Below the pieces are notes generated by a model, which did not search any database, was not told where the DNA came from, and was given only the letters and a program-made list of their open reading frames with translations. A program made the position numbers and the translations under genes. From Aureimonas sp. Leaf324 (GTDB lineage: Bacteria; Pseudomonadota; Alphaproteobacteria; Rhizobiales; Rhizobiaceae), in NCBI RefSeq assembly GCF_001423245.1, contig NZ_LMOH01000025.1, positions 63,329-127,328 of the forward strand: 64,000 nucleotides of DNA, written 5' to 3'. Each line of letters opens with the position of its first letter. Position 1 is the stretch's first letter. Positions 1-9,061 of this stretch are shown here, piece by piece.

Positions 1-132
1 CGACTTGCCCGCTCCGTTGGCGCCGAGCAGCGCCACCATGCCGCCCTCCTCCAGCCGGAGCGACACGCCCTTGATCGCGAGGAACACGCGGTCGTAGATC
101 ACCTCGACATTGGACAGCGACAGGAGGCTCAT
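1..132 (-). CDS. livF: Branched-chain amino acid-type ABC transporter ATPase (LivF-like), N-terminal fragment
   Basis: Only the first 44 codons are in the window; the rest lies beyond the left edge. The fragment begins MSLLSLSNVEVIYD and already contains a complete Walker A motif, GANGAGKS, at about residues 37-44. In this family it is the second cytoplasmic ATPase that powers HAAT-type uptake together with LivG. It starts 4 bases after the stop of the binding-protein gene and is the last gene of the operon visible here, which fits the common livG-H-M-K-F set. The start ATG follows a purine-rich stretch in the upstream stop region. Assignment to LivF rather than LivG rests on the short N-terminus and on livG being present elsewhere in the operon. 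Confidence 0.85.
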   Translation of the reverse strand, partial: MSLLSLSNVEVIYDRVFLAIKGVSLRLEEGGMVALLGANGAGKS

Positions 133-136
133 GGCG

Positions 137-1381
137 TCAGCGTCCCTCGCGGAAGCCCTTGGCGCCGGCGTCGATCTCCTTCTGGACGACCTCACCGTAA
201 TGCGCACCCCAGTCGGTGACCGGCACCCAGGTCTCGCCGTTCCATTCCGACACGCGGCCGAAGCCGCCGCCCTGATGGTCCTTCGCCGTGATGGTGATCG
301 GCGGCATCAGCCCTTCGGCGTTGAAGTTGGCGATCTTCTCGAAGCCCGCCTTGAGGCGCTCGCCGGTCAGTTCGCCGCTCGCGCCGTCGGCAAGGCCAAG
401 GCGTGCGGCTTCCACCGCGACGGCCATGGTCGCGACGCCGAGATTGTAGGCCGACGAGCCGACGAGCTCGGCATTGCCGGCGCCCTGGCCGGGTTTCACG
501 ACCTTCTCTTCGATGCGCTGGATGATCGGGTTGTCGCGGCCCGGTGCCACCGCCTCGAAGCGCTTGACGCCCTTCATGATGTCGGGCCCGACGGTGCGCG
601 CGTCGGTCTCAGTCAGCCAGACGACGGACAGGATCTTGTCGGCCGCGATGCCGTTGCGAATGGCCTCGCGCACCGACACGGCCTGGCCGCCGCCCGCGCC
701 CCAGATCAGCGCGTAGTCCGGCCGGTAGCGCCGCACCTCGGTCCAGGTCGAGCCCTGCTCGTTGCCGGGGCTGGCATAGGCGAAGGTCGAGACCTCGAAG
801 CCCTTCTCGGCGGCAAGATCCTTCAGGACGTTGATCGGCTCGCGCCCGAACGGGCTGTCGATGTGGACGAGCGCGATCTTCTTGCCGGCAAGCCCGCCGC
901 CCTTCGTCTCGATCCAGTTGGCGAGAACGGTCGCCTGGCTCCAGTAGGTCGCCATCATCGGGAAGATGTAGGGGAAGGTCTCGCCGTCCGAGGCGTCGCC
1001 GCGCCCGTGCACCGGCGTGATCATCACCACCTTGTCCTGCAGCGCCTGCGGCACGAGAGCGCGCGACACGGGCGTCGAGAGGAAGTCGAAGAGGATGGCG
1101 CCCTGGTCGCGCGCCCGGTTGTAGGCCTCGATACCGCGCTGCGGCTGGTTGCCCGTGTCCGACACCAGCGCCTCGAACTTGCGGCCGTCGAGGCCGCCCT
1201 CGGCGTTGACGAGGCTGAGATAGTCGCGCTGGCCCTGATTGTATTCGCCGGTCACGAAAGTATAGACCGCCGTGAAGTCCTGGGGCATCGCGAACTTGAT
1301 CGTCTCCTGCGCGAGCGCCGCGCCGGAGAGACCGGCCGCGAGGGCGAGCCCCCCCAGGATCGATGCGAGACTGCGTTTCAT
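137..1381 (-). CDS. Periplasmic substrate-binding protein of a HAAT/Liv-type ABC transporter
   Basis: A 414-residue exported receptor. Residues 1-24 form a typical signal peptide (positive KR, a Leu/Ala/Gly core, AALA before the mature QET). The remainder has the type I periplasmic binding fold (Peripla_BP_6, LivK-like) and would deliver substrate to the LivH/LivM channel. It is 37 bases downstream of livM and 4 bases upstream of livF. Because the same operon contains an acyl-CoA ligase, the ligand may be a carboxylic acid (aromatic or aliphatic) rather than a branched-chain amino acid. That is inferred from context; no residue shows specificity. Length is normal for the family, which usually runs 370-420 residues. 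Confidence 0.85.
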   Translation of the reverse strand: MKRSLASILGGLALAAGLSGAALAQETIKFAMPQDFTAVYTFVTGEYNQGQRDYLSLVNAEGGLDGRKFEALVSDTGNQPQRGIEAYNRARDQGAILFDFLSTPVSRALVPQALQDKVVMITPVHGRGDASDGETFPYIFPMMATYWSQATVLANWIETKGGGLAGKKIALVHIDSPFGREPINVLKDLAAEKGFEVSTFAYASPGNEQGSTWTEVRRYRPDYALIWGAGGGQAVSVREAIRNGIAADKILSVVWLTETDARTVGPDIMKGVKRFEAVAPGRDNPIIQRIEEKVVKPGQGAGNAELVGSSAYNLGVATMAVAVEAARLGLADGASGELTGERLKAGFEKIANFNAEGLMPPITITAKDHQGGGFGRVSEWNGETWVPVTDWGAHYGEVVQKEIDAGAKGFREGR

Positions 1382-1418
1382 GTGGGTCTCCTCCGGGTGT
1401 TTCTTGGGTTTTCGGCGG

Positions 1419-2492
1419 TCAGCGCTTCGCGTGGCGGAAGGGCCAGACGAGGAAGGTGTTGCGGATGTTGTCGTAGATCTTGGCCATCCCGAGCGGCTCC
1501 AAGAGCAGGAAGGCGACGATCAGCGCGCCGTAGGCCATCATCGGGATGTGCGAGAGAAGGTTGGTCGAGACCGACAGCCAGCCGGCCGACGACAAGGCGA
1601 TCACGAGATTGGTGAGGACGATCGGGGCGAGCAGCACGAAGCCCGCGCCAAGGAACGCGCCGATCACCGAGCCGAGGCCGCCGACCAGCACCATGGCGAC
1701 GAGCTGGATCGAGACGTTGAAGGTGAACTGCTCGGGCGTGACCGCGCGATAGTAGCAGAAGGCCAGCACCGCGCCCGACACGCCGCCCATGAACGACGAG
1801 GTGAAGAAGGCGACGAGCTTGGTGCGGAACGGATCGACGCCGATCACGGCCGCCGCGAAGTCCTTCTCGCGGATGGCAATGAGCGCACGCCCGAACGCCG
1901 TGCGCTTGACGTTGAGGAGGAAGAGCGCGGCCACCACGGCCCAGGCGAGCGCTGCCCAGTAGCGGGCCCAGGGGCCGTCGAGCGGCAGGAACAGGAGCGA
2001 GACGCGCGGGGTCTGGAGCGTCGCCTGCGCGCCGCCGGAGATCGCCGGCACGTTGATGATCACCCAGTCCACGAGATACTGCATGGCGAGCGTCGCCATC
2101 ACGAGGTAGAGCCCCTTCACCCGGAGCGCCGCCGCGCCGAAGACGCAGCCGATCACCGCCGAGACGAGCCCCGCGCCGACCAGCGCCAGCTCGAACGGCA
2201 GGCCGGCGCGCGTCAGGTGGATCGAGGTGTAGGCGCCGATCGCCATCACCGCCGCGAAGCCGAAATGGAGCTGGCCGGCGAGCCCCATGAGAAGGGTCAG
2301 CGACAGCGTCGCCGCGCTCCACACCAGCCAGGGCAGGAGGTAGGAGCCGAGATAGAGCGGCGACACGAGGAAGGGCGCGGCGACGCCGAGCGCCAGGACG
2401 AAGGCGAGGGCGTAGCGGTCGGCCGGCACGCGCCAGAGCCGGGCGTCGGAGCGGTAGGACGTGTGGTGGACGCCGGCGAGACGGTAGAACAT
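1419..2492 (-). CDS. livM: ABC transporter permease, LivM family
   Basis: A 357-residue inner-membrane permease with many hydrophobic segments and the family region reading LLMGLAGQLHFGFAAVMAIG at about residues 67-86, close to the usual LivM signature (G-Q-x-S-x-G-x-A). It pairs with LivH to form the membrane channel of the importer. Its start ATG lies 3 bases after the livH stop, so the two are probably translationally coupled. A hydrophilic N-terminus of about 25 residues precedes the first membrane span, as is common for LivM proteins. Confidence 0.9.
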   Translation of the reverse strand: MFYRLAGVHHTSYRSDARLWRVPADRYALAFVLALGVAAPFLVSPLYLGSYLLPWLVWSAATLSLTLLMGLAGQLHFGFAAVMAIGAYTSIHLTRAGLPFELALVGAGLVSAVIGCVFGAAALRVKGLYLVMATLAMQYLVDWVIINVPAISGGAQATLQTPRVSLLFLPLDGPWARYWAALAWAVVAALFLLNVKRTAFGRALIAIREKDFAAAVIGVDPFRTKLVAFFTSSFMGGVSGAVLAFCYYRAVTPEQFTFNVSIQLVAMVLVGGLGSVIGAFLGAGFVLLAPIVLTNLVIALSSAGWLSVSTNLLSHIPMMAYGALIVAFLLLEPLGMAKIYDNIRNTFLVWPFRHAKR

Positions 2493-2495
2493 CGG

Positions 2496-3374
2496 TCAGA
2501 TCCTTTCGATGTCCTCGCGGCCGAAGATGCCGTAGGGCCGGACCATGATGGTGAAGAGGATGATCAGCGAGGTCACGACGTCGCGCGTGCCGCCGCCGAC
2601 GAGGCTGTCGAGATAGCCCGGCACGACCGAGCCGAGGATGCCGACGAGGAGCCCGCCGACGAGGACGCCGACGATGGAATCCACCCCGCCGAGGATGACG
2701 ACGGCGACCGCCGGGAAGAGCAGTGCCGAGAGCGTCCAGTCGACGCCCTGCACCGAGCCCCAGAGCGTGCCGGCCGCGACCGCGGCGACGGCGGCGAGCC
2801 CCCAGGAGATGCCGATCGCCCGCTCCACCGAGATGCCGACCGCCCAGGACGAGACGTGGTCGTCCGAGACCGCGCGCAGCTTGGTGCCGAGGCGTGTGCG
2901 GAAGAAGAGGAGCGAAGCGCCGATCAGGAGCAGCGCGATCACGCCGCCGTAGAGATAGTCGCGGTTGATGAAGACGTCGCCGACGATGATCGGCGAGAGG
3001 TCGATGCCGAGGTCGAGGGATTTCGGTGCGGCGCCGAGAAGCCCCGGCCCGAGGCCGCGCAGGAAGATCTCGAGGCCGAGGGTGAGCATCACCACCATGA
3101 TGATCGGCTGGCCGACCATGCGCCGGAGGAGCAGGCGTTCCACGGCAAGGCCGAAGCCGAACATGAGGACGCAGGCGATCGGCACGGCGCCAAGAAGCGG
3201 CAGGCCGGCGGCCACCAGCAGCCAGACCACGTAGGCGCCGATCAGCACCACCGCGCCCTGCGCGAGGTTCGGCACCCCCGACGACTTGTAGATGAGGACG
3301 ATGCCGAGCGCGACGAGCGAGTACATCAGGCCGGTCAGCGCGCCGTTGACCAGAAGCTCCGCGAAGTAGCTCAT
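2496..3374 (-). CDS. livH: ABC transporter permease, LivH family
   Basis: A 292-residue permease starting MSYFAELLVNGALTG. It carries the LivH hallmark GIVLIYKSSGVPNLAQGA near residues 23-40, which in the family contributes to the cytoplasmic coupling region, followed by about eight predicted membrane spans. The open frame extends further upstream, but the ATG chosen overlaps the stop of the preceding ligase gene by 4 bases (ATGA) and gives the normal family length, so the longer reading inside the ligase gene was rejected. It forms the channel together with LivM. Confidence 0.92.
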   Translation of the reverse strand: MSYFAELLVNGALTGLMYSLVALGIVLIYKSSGVPNLAQGAVVLIGAYVVWLLVAAGLPLLGAVPIACVLMFGFGLAVERLLLRRMVGQPIIMVVMLTLGLEIFLRGLGPGLLGAAPKSLDLGIDLSPIIVGDVFINRDYLYGGVIALLLIGASLLFFRTRLGTKLRAVSDDHVSSWAVGISVERAIGISWGLAAVAAVAAGTLWGSVQGVDWTLSALLFPAVAVVILGGVDSIVGVLVGGLLVGILGSVVPGYLDSLVGGGTRDVVTSLIILFTIMVRPYGIFGREDIERI

Positions 3375-5338
3375 GCCGCGGCCCTCCCCTCGCCCACGGT
3401 CCGGAGGGTGAGGTCGCGCTTCAGGACGCCTTGCGCGCCGGTCTCGTAGGTGACGCGCGCCTCGAAGGCGATTGCGCCGGCGCCGGCATAGAGCGCCTCG
3501 ACAATCGGGCCGTAGTGGGCGTCGATCACGTCGCGCTTCAGCTTGCGCGTGCGCGTCACCTCGCCGTCGTCGGGATCGAACTCCTTGTGGAGATTGACGA
3601 AGCGGGTGATCGCCAGCCCGTCGGGCAGGCGCTTGTTGAGGGCGGCGATCGTGCGCTCGACGAGATCGAGCACCTCGGGCTTCTGCGACAGGTCGGCATA
3701 GGACGTGTAGGAGACCGCGTTTTCCTGCGCGAAATGACCGACCGCCTCGAAGTCGATGCAGACAATCGCGGCGAGCGACGGCCGCCCGCGCCCGACGACG
3801 CACACGTCGCGGATATAGGGCGAGAACTTCAGCCGGTTCTCGATATAGGTCGGGATGTAGCGCGTGCCGCCGCCCGTGTGGACGACCTCGGACACGCGGC
3901 CGAGCACCACGATCTGCCCGTCGGGCTCGACCTGGCCGGCGTCGCCGGTGCGCAGCCAGCCGCGGTCGAGCGCCTTGGAACTCGCCGCCTCGTCGCCGTA
4001 GTAGCCGTCGAAGACGTTGTCGCCACGCATCAGGATCTCACCGGTCTCGTCGATCCGGACCTCGATGCCGGGGAACGGACGACCGACCGTGTGGAGCTGG
4101 AGATCGCCCGCCCCTTGCGCGACGGCGAGCGCGCAGTTCTCGGTCTGGCCATAGAACTGGCGAAGGTTGAGGCCGAGCGCCCGGAAGAACAGGAACACCT
4201 CCTCGCCGATCGCCTCGCCCGCCGTATAGGGCCGCTCGACGCGCGACAGGCCGAGCTGGTCGAGAAGCGGCCCGAAGACGAGAAGCCGGCCGACCTGCCA
4301 GCGCAGGCGCTCCAGCGCGGAAGGCTCGCGCCCCTCCAGCCGCCGGCGTTCGAGCTCCACCGCGAAGGGCACGAAATGCTCGAAGAGGCCGCGCTTGATA
4401 CGCGTCGACTCCTCCATGCCGACCTGGACGCGCGTCAGCATGTTCGACCAGGCGCGGGGCGAGGAGAAGTAGATGGTCGGCGCGATCTCGCGCAGGTCGT
4501 GCTGGGCGGTCTCCTGCCGCTCGGGGATGGCGACCACGAAGCGCAGCGTGATGGCGGCGGCAAGCGAAAAGAGGAAGTCGCCGACCCAGGCCATGGGCAG
4601 ATAGGCCATGTGGACCTCGCCCTCGCGGAAGTAGCCGGCCGCGGCCGCATTGCGAACGCCCGACAGGACGTGACCGTGCTTCAGCGGAATGCCCTTCGGC
4701 GCGCCGGTCGTGCCCGACGAATGGAGGAGCACGGCGACGTCGTGGACGCCGGCGCGCTTCAGGAGACCGTCGCGAAGGCCGGGCTCGCGCGCCAGCCGCT
4801 CGCGCCCCTTCACCAGCAGCGCCTCCAGCGCCACGACGCCCGGCGGCTCGCGGCCCTTCAGGCCGCGCGGGTCGTCGTAGGCGATCGTGGAGAGCTCCGG
4901 CACGGTCTCACGGACGACGAGCAGCTTGTCGACCTGTTCCTGATCCTCGGCGATGGCGAAGCGGATGCCTTCGCGGCGGATCTGGCCGGCGAGTTCCTCC
5001 GGCGCGACCTCGGAATAGGCGGGCGAGGGCACGGCGCGCAGCGCGATCACGGCGAGCATCGCGACGTAGAGGTTCGCGCGGTTGTCGCCGATCACCAGCA
5101 CGATGTCGCCGGCCTTCAGGCCCGCCGCCTTGAAGCCGGCGGCCTGCTCGAGGACAAGGTCGCGATACTCGGCCCAGGTCCATTCCTGCCAGATGCCGCG
5201 GTCGCGCTCGCGGATGGCGACGGTGCCGCCGTGCGTCTTCGCATTCTCGTCGAGCGCGGCGATCAGCGTGTCGCCGTCCCGCCAGTCCGGATGGAGCGCC
5301 CGCGCACCCGCCTCGATCGTCGCCCCGTCATGCAGCAT
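3371..5338 (-). CDS. AMP-dependent acyl-CoA ligase inside a Liv-type transporter operon
   Basis: A 655-residue cytoplasmic adenylate-forming enzyme of the long-chain acyl-CoA synthetase group (COG1022-like). It would convert a carboxylic acid, ATP and CoA to the acyl-CoA through an acyl-AMP intermediate. The AMP-binding core HSSGTTGAPKG is at residues 206-216, QFYGQTENCALA lies in the middle, GWLRTGDAG comes later, and a C-terminal basic stretch TRTRKLKRD supplies the likely catalytic lysine region. It lies between livG and livH: its ATG overlaps the livG stop by 11 bases and its own stop overlaps livH by 4. This tight coupling suggests that the imported acid is activated on entry. A TTG 15 bases further upstream is an alternative start. 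The actual acid cannot be read from the sequence. Confidence 0.88.
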   Translation of the reverse strand: MLHDGATIEAGARALHPDWRDGDTLIAALDENAKTHGGTVAIRERDRGIWQEWTWAEYRDLVLEQAAGFKAAGLKAGDIVLVIGDNRANLYVAMLAVIALRAVPSPAYSEVAPEELAGQIRREGIRFAIAEDQEQVDKLLVVRETVPELSTIAYDDPRGLKGREPPGVVALEALLVKGRERLAREPGLRDGLLKRAGVHDVAVLLHSSGTTGAPKGIPLKHGHVLSGVRNAAAAGYFREGEVHMAYLPMAWVGDFLFSLAAAITLRFVVAIPERQETAQHDLREIAPTIYFSSPRAWSNMLTRVQVGMEESTRIKRGLFEHFVPFAVELERRRLEGREPSALERLRWQVGRLLVFGPLLDQLGLSRVERPYTAGEAIGEEVFLFFRALGLNLRQFYGQTENCALAVAQGAGDLQLHTVGRPFPGIEVRIDETGEILMRGDNVFDGYYGDEAASSKALDRGWLRTGDAGQVEPDGQIVVLGRVSEVVHTGGGTRYIPTYIENRLKFSPYIRDVCVVGRGRPSLAAIVCIDFEAVGHFAQENAVSYTSYADLSQKPEVLDLVERTIAALNKRLPDGLAITRFVNLHKEFDPDDGEVTRTRKLKRDVIDAHYGPIVEALYAGAGAIAFEARVTYETGAQGVLKRDLTLRTVGEGRAAA

Positions 5339-6164
5339 GAGCGGCCCCTCCAATATAGGCGGCGACCACGGCCGGATCGCTCATCGCCTCGCGCGCCGGG
5401 CCTTCGGCGATCGCCTTGCCGTTGTTGAGGACGACGACCCGGTCGCAGATCGCCGTCACCACATCGAGGTGATGTTCGATCAGGAGCACGGTCAGCCCGA
5501 GTTCCTCGCGCGCGTCGAGGATGAAGCGGACCATGTATTCCTTCTCCTCCTGGTTCATGCCGGCCATCGGCTCGTCCAGCACCAGGAGGCGCGGCTCGGC
5601 GGCGAGCGCGCGGGCGAGTTCCACCCGCTTCTGCAGCCCCAGCGGAATGGTGTCGACATGCTCGTCGCGCACGCTCTGCAGCTGCAGGAGGTCGATCACG
5701 TCCTCCACCTTGCGGCGGTTCTCGATCTCGGCGCGCTCGGCCCAGACGGGGTAGAAGAAGGCGGCCAGCGCCGAGGGGCGCATGAAGATGTGCCGGCCCA
5801 TCAGGATGTTGTCGAGAACGCTCATGCCGCGGAACAGGGCGACGTTCTGAAAGGTGCGGGCGACGCCCATCCGGGCGACCTTGTGCGGCCGCGTGCCCTC
5901 GATGCGCGCCCCATGGAGGCGGATCGAGCCTTCCTGCGGCGGATAGAAGCCGGTGATGGCGTTGACGAGCGTCGTCTTGCCAGAGCCGTTCGGCCCGACG
6001 AGGCCGAAGATCTCGCCCTGGCCGACACGGATCGACACGGATTTCAGCGCCTGGAGCCCGCCGAACCAGCGGCTGACATTCTCGCAGGCCAGCGCTTCAG
6101 GCCTACCTGCCGCGCCGTCGGACGCGCGGGTGCTTGCGGCGACGAGCGCCGTCGGATGCTGCAT
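5328..6164 (-). CDS. livG: ABC transporter ATPase, LivG family
   Basis: A 278-residue cytoplasmic ATPase and the first gene of the transporter operon. Walker A is GPNGSGKTT at residues 57-65. The signature region reads LGLQKRVELARAL, a LivG-type variant of LSGGQ. Walker B is LLVLDEPMAGMN, and HHLDVV follows as the switch region. It has about 30 extra residues before the ABC domain compared with typical LivG (around 255 residues). The frame stays open further upstream, but the ATG chosen gives the better-sized protein. Its promoter must lie in the 139-base gap shared with the divergent lysR gene. Confidence 0.9.
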   Translation of the reverse strand: MQHPTALVAASTRASDGAAGRPEALACENVSRWFGGLQALKSVSIRVGQGEIFGLVGPNGSGKTTLVNAITGFYPPQEGSIRLHGARIEGTRPHKVARMGVARTFQNVALFRGMSVLDNILMGRHIFMRPSALAAFFYPVWAERAEIENRRKVEDVIDLLQLQSVRDEHVDTIPLGLQKRVELARALAAEPRLLVLDEPMAGMNQEEKEYMVRFILDAREELGLTVLLIEHHLDVVTAICDRVVVLNNGKAIAEGPAREAMSDPAVVAAYIGGAAHAA

Positions 6165-6274
6165 GACCCGCCTCCTCCCAGAGCCTGTCAGTGCCGATAC
6201 GGGGTGGTCCGATCTCCCAATCGTCCCAACCGGAAGGAGGCTAGCAAAGCCCGTCGCTTTCAGGAATACGTAAT

Positions 6275-6289
6275 CGATCGCACAGATCG
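6275..6289. promoter_or_regulatory. Candidate LysR-type operator (T-N11-A dyad)
   Basis: A perfect inverted repeat, CGATC-gcaca-GATCG, lies 14 bases before the lysR start in the livG/lysR divergent gap. It contains a T-N11-A spacing (T at 6274, A at 6286), the core feature of LysR-family binding sites. The position suits autoregulation and control of the divergent liv operon. It is one short dyad only, so chance occurrence is possible. Confidence 0.35.
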
Positions 6290-6303
6290 TTCGGATCCTT
6301 CGA

Positions 6304-7200
6304 ATGAACCCCAACCTGATCGACCAACTCCGCACCTTCGTGACGGTGGTGGAGGAGGGCAGCTTCACCGGCGCCGCGCGCCGCCTCAACCGGGCGGTCT
6401 CTTCCGTGTCCTATGCGGTCGCCCAGATCGAGCGGCACTGCGGCTTCCCGCTTCTGGAGCGCGCCACGCGCCAGCCCGAGCTCACGCGCCGCGGCCGCGC
6501 GGTGTTTGCGGAAGCCAGCTTCCTCGTGGAAAGCGCGCGCCGCCTGACGGCGCACATGAAGGCCTTGGAGAAGGGCGAGGAAACGCGCATTCGCATTGCG
6601 GTCGACGTCCTGTTCCCGCTCGACCATCTCCACGCCGCGCTCCAGCGCTTCGACGCGGCGCGCCCGCGCGCTCGCGTCCAGCTCTTCACGAGCTCGCTCA
6701 ACACGCTCTGGGAAACGCTGCGCAGCGGCGACGTCGACTTCGCGCTGACCTTCCTGGCCAACGTGCCGGCCGACATGACGGCCCGCTCGTTCCGCAACGT
6801 GACGATGTGGCCGGTGGCGGCCGCCACCCATCCGCTCGCCCGGATGGCGCAGCCGATCCCGATCGAGGCCTTCCAGTCGGAGCGGCAGATCTACTTCATC
6901 GGCGATCCCGGCGTCGACGTCGAGCGCATGGGCCGCGTGTTCGGCCCGGACGTCTGGACCTCCAACGACCTCGAGCACATCCGGATGCTGGTGACGGGCG
7001 GTTTCGGCTGGTGCTTCACCAACGAGGCGTTCTTCGCGCGCGAGGAGGCGTCGGGCGCAGTGAAGCGCCTGCGCAGCGCGGACAACCGGCTCCATCCGGT
7101 GCGCGCGCTTGGCGCCGCCTGGTCGATCGACCGCGCGCCGGGCCCGCTCGGCGGCCAGATCGTCGACTTCCTCGGCGGCGCCCTCGGCGAGGCCGATTAG
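6304..7200 (+). CDS. LysR-family transcriptional regulator
   Basis: A 298-residue DNA-binding regulator. Residues 1-60 form the winged helix-turn-helix typical of the family (LRTFVTVVEEGSFTGAARRL, then a second helix ending in QIERHCGFPLLER). The rest is the LysR substrate-binding domain, which senses a small effector. It is divergent from livG across 139 bases, the usual arrangement for a LysR protein controlling its neighbour, so the liv/ligase operon is the likely target. Its stop codon overlaps the stop of the convergent HAD gene, leaving no room for a separate terminator. Confidence 0.9.
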   Translation: MNPNLIDQLRTFVTVVEEGSFTGAARRLNRAVSSVSYAVAQIERHCGFPLLERATRQPELTRRGRAVFAEASFLVESARRLTAHMKALEKGEETRIRIAVDVLFPLDHLHAALQRFDAARPRARVQLFTSSLNTLWETLRSGDVDFALTFLANVPADMTARSFRNVTMWPVAAATHPLARMAQPIPIEAFQSERQIYFIGDPGVDVERMGRVFGPDVWTSNDLEHIRMLVTGGFGWCFTNEAFFAREEASGAVKRLRSADNRLHPVRALGAAWSIDRAPGPLGGQIVDFLGGALGEAD

Positions 7201-8033
7201 CCCCGCCGCGCCTCCATGAGGAGGTCGAGGAACTTCGCGACCCCGTCCTCCTCGTTGGAGGCGGTGACGTAGCCGGCGGCGCGATGGACCGCCTCGCTCC
7301 CCTGCCCCATCGCGACGCCGAGGCCGGCGCGCTGGAGCATCGGAATGTCGTTGGGCATGTCGCCGACCGCCGCGGTCTCCTCCAGCGGCACACCGTGGGC
7401 CTTGGCGAGGAAGGCCGCGCCGTCGCCCTTGTTGGCGACTTTCGCGGTCACGTCGAGGAAGTAGAGCTGCGAGCGCACGACGTTGGCGGTCTCTCCGAGG
7501 AGATCGCCGATCTCGCGTTCCATGCGCTCGACCAGTGGATGGTCGTCCGACACGCCGACGACCTTGTCGGTCCGGTCGTACCAGGGCGAGAAGTCCTGCG
7601 TAATCGTCGGGTCGAGCTGGGCCGCCTTGCGCTCCCGGTCGCCGTGCAGCGCGTCCTCGCTGCGGGCGAGCCAGAGCCCGTCGGCGAACACCCAGACCGG
7701 CACCCCGGCCGCGTCCAGCGCCTCGACCGCACGCTTGGCGTCGCCCGGCGCGAGGCGATGCGCCTCGATCACGTCGCCGCCGGCCTCGAACAGCGTGCCG
7801 CCGTTGAAGGCGCCGACGGCGCCCTCGATGCCGAGTTCGCCGACGATGTGCCCGAGCCCGCTCGCAGGCCGTGCGCTGATGAGGGTCACCACGATGCCGG
7901 CGTCGCGCGCCCGCGCGACCGATGAGACCGTCGCCTCCGACACGGTCTTGTCGTCGCGCACGATGGTGCCGTCGATGTCGCAGATCACGAGGCGGACGGC
8001 CCTGGCGATGGCCGGATCGAGCGCGTCCGCCAT
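7197..8033 (-). CDS. Cof-type HAD-superfamily phosphatase
   Basis: A 278-residue cytoplasmic hydrolase. The DxD nucleophile motif is CDIDGTIV with Asp19 and Asp21, and the later KGDGAAF and GDMPNDIPML motifs are those of HAD subfamily IIB (Cof) enzymes, which dephosphorylate sugar phosphates or related metabolites. It lies 1 base after gnd and would be the third gene of a tkt-gnd-HAD unit. A start 21 bases upstream, inside gnd, is possible; the ATG used gives MADALDPAIA directly before the domain. The substrate is unknown. The context suggests a phosphosugar, which is inference only. Confidence 0.85.
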   Translation of the reverse strand: MADALDPAIARAVRLVICDIDGTIVRDDKTVSEATVSSVARARDAGIVVTLISARPASGLGHIVGELGIEGAVGAFNGGTLFEAGGDVIEAHRLAPGDAKRAVEALDAAGVPVWVFADGLWLARSEDALHGDRERKAAQLDPTITQDFSPWYDRTDKVVGVSDDHPLVERMEREIGDLLGETANVVRSQLYFLDVTAKVANKGDGAAFLAKAHGVPLEETAAVGDMPNDIPMLQRAGLGVAMGQGSEAVHRAAGYVTASNEEDGVAKFLDLLMEARRG

Positions 8034-8034
8034 C

Positions 8035-9012
8035 CTATTGCGGAATCTCGACATGGCCGCCGAAGCCGTAGCGCATGGCCGAGAGCATCTTGTCGCCGAA
8101 GGTCGCCATCTGGCGCGAGCGGTAGCGCGCGTAGAGCGCGGCCGACAGGACGTTGACCGGCACCGCCTCCTCCATCGCCGCCTCCAGCGTCCAGCGCCCC
8201 TCGCCCGAGTCGGCGACGTTGCCGGAGAAGTGGTCGAGGTTTCGGTCGCCGGCCAGCGCGATCGCAGTGAGGTCGAGAAGCCAGGACGAAATCACCGAAC
8301 CGCGGCGCCACACCTCGGCGATGTCGGGGAGGTTGAGATCGAAGCGTTCGTCCTCGGGCAGGGCTGAAGAATTCTTGGTCTTCAGGATGTCAAAGCCCTC
8401 GGCGTAGGCCTGCATCAGCCCGTACTCGATGCCGTTGTGCACCATCTTGACGAAGTGGCCCGCGCCCGCCGGCCCGGCATGGATATAGCCGCGCTCGGCC
8501 CGGTCGTCGGCGGCATGGCGGCCGGGCGTGCGCTCGATATCGCCGTATCCCGGCGCCAGCGCGTCGAAGACGGGATCGAGCTCGCGCACCGTGTCGTCGG
8601 GTCCGCCGATCATCATGCAGTAGCCGCGCTCCAGCCCCCAGACGCCCCCCGAGGTGCCGACGTCGACATAGCGGATGCCCTTCGGTTCCAGTTCCTTGGC
8701 GCGGCGGATGTCGTCCTTGTAGAAGGAGTTGCCGCCGTCGATCACGACATCGCCGGGCGAGGCGAGACCCGCCAGCTCGCGGATCGTCGCCTCCGTCGGC
8801 TCGCCGGCCGGCAGCATGACCCAGAAGACGCGGCGCCCGGAAAACTGGCCGGCGAGGTCTGCGAGCGACGACGCGCCCTTGGCGCCCTCGCCCTGAAGGC
8901 CCGACACGGCCTCCGCGTTGCGGTCGAAGACGAGGCATTCGTGGCCGTGCGCCATGAGGCGGCGAGCGATGTTGCCGCCCATGCGGCCGAGGCCGATGAT
9001 CGCGATCTGCAT
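8035..9012 (-). CDS. gnd: 6-phosphogluconate dehydrogenase, decarboxylating (short form)
   Basis: A 325-residue oxidoreductase that would convert 6-phosphogluconate to ribulose 5-phosphate and CO2. The N-terminal nucleotide-binding motif is [13 protein letters not shown], and the catalytic-region motif [10 protein letters not shown] is clear. The protein belongs to the short class (about 300-330 residues, the YqeC/GntZ type) rather than the roughly 470-residue classical enzyme. In that class NAD use has been reported for some members, but the cofactor is not decided here. It lies 49 bases downstream of tkt, so the two form a pentose-phosphate unit. Confidence 0.9.
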   Translation of the reverse strand: MQIAIIGLGRMGGNIARRLMAHGHECLVFDRNAEAVSGLQGEGAKGASSLADLAGQFSGRRVFWVMLPAGEPTEATIRELAGLASPGDVVIDGGNSFYKDDIRRAKELEPKGIRYVDVGTSGGVWGLERGYCMMIGGPDDTVRELDPVFDALAPGYGDIERTPGRHAADDRAERGYIHAGPAGAGHFVKMVHNGIEYGLMQAYAEGFDILKTKNSSALPEDERFDLNLPDIAEVWRRGSVISSWLLDLTAIALAGDRNLDHFSGNVADSGEGRWTLEAAMEEAVPVNVLSAALYARYRSRQMATFGDKMLSAMRYGFGGHVEIPQ

Positions 9013-9061
9013 GTGGGTCCTGCGATGTTCGTTGCGTCGGAGGGTGAAGGCGGGCGGCGGC

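Noticed and set aside
5082-7925. A 947-residue plus-strand frame across ligase, livG and lysR
   Set aside because: Low-complexity composition, crosses several real genes; shadow of the minus-strand ligase and livG and of lysR.
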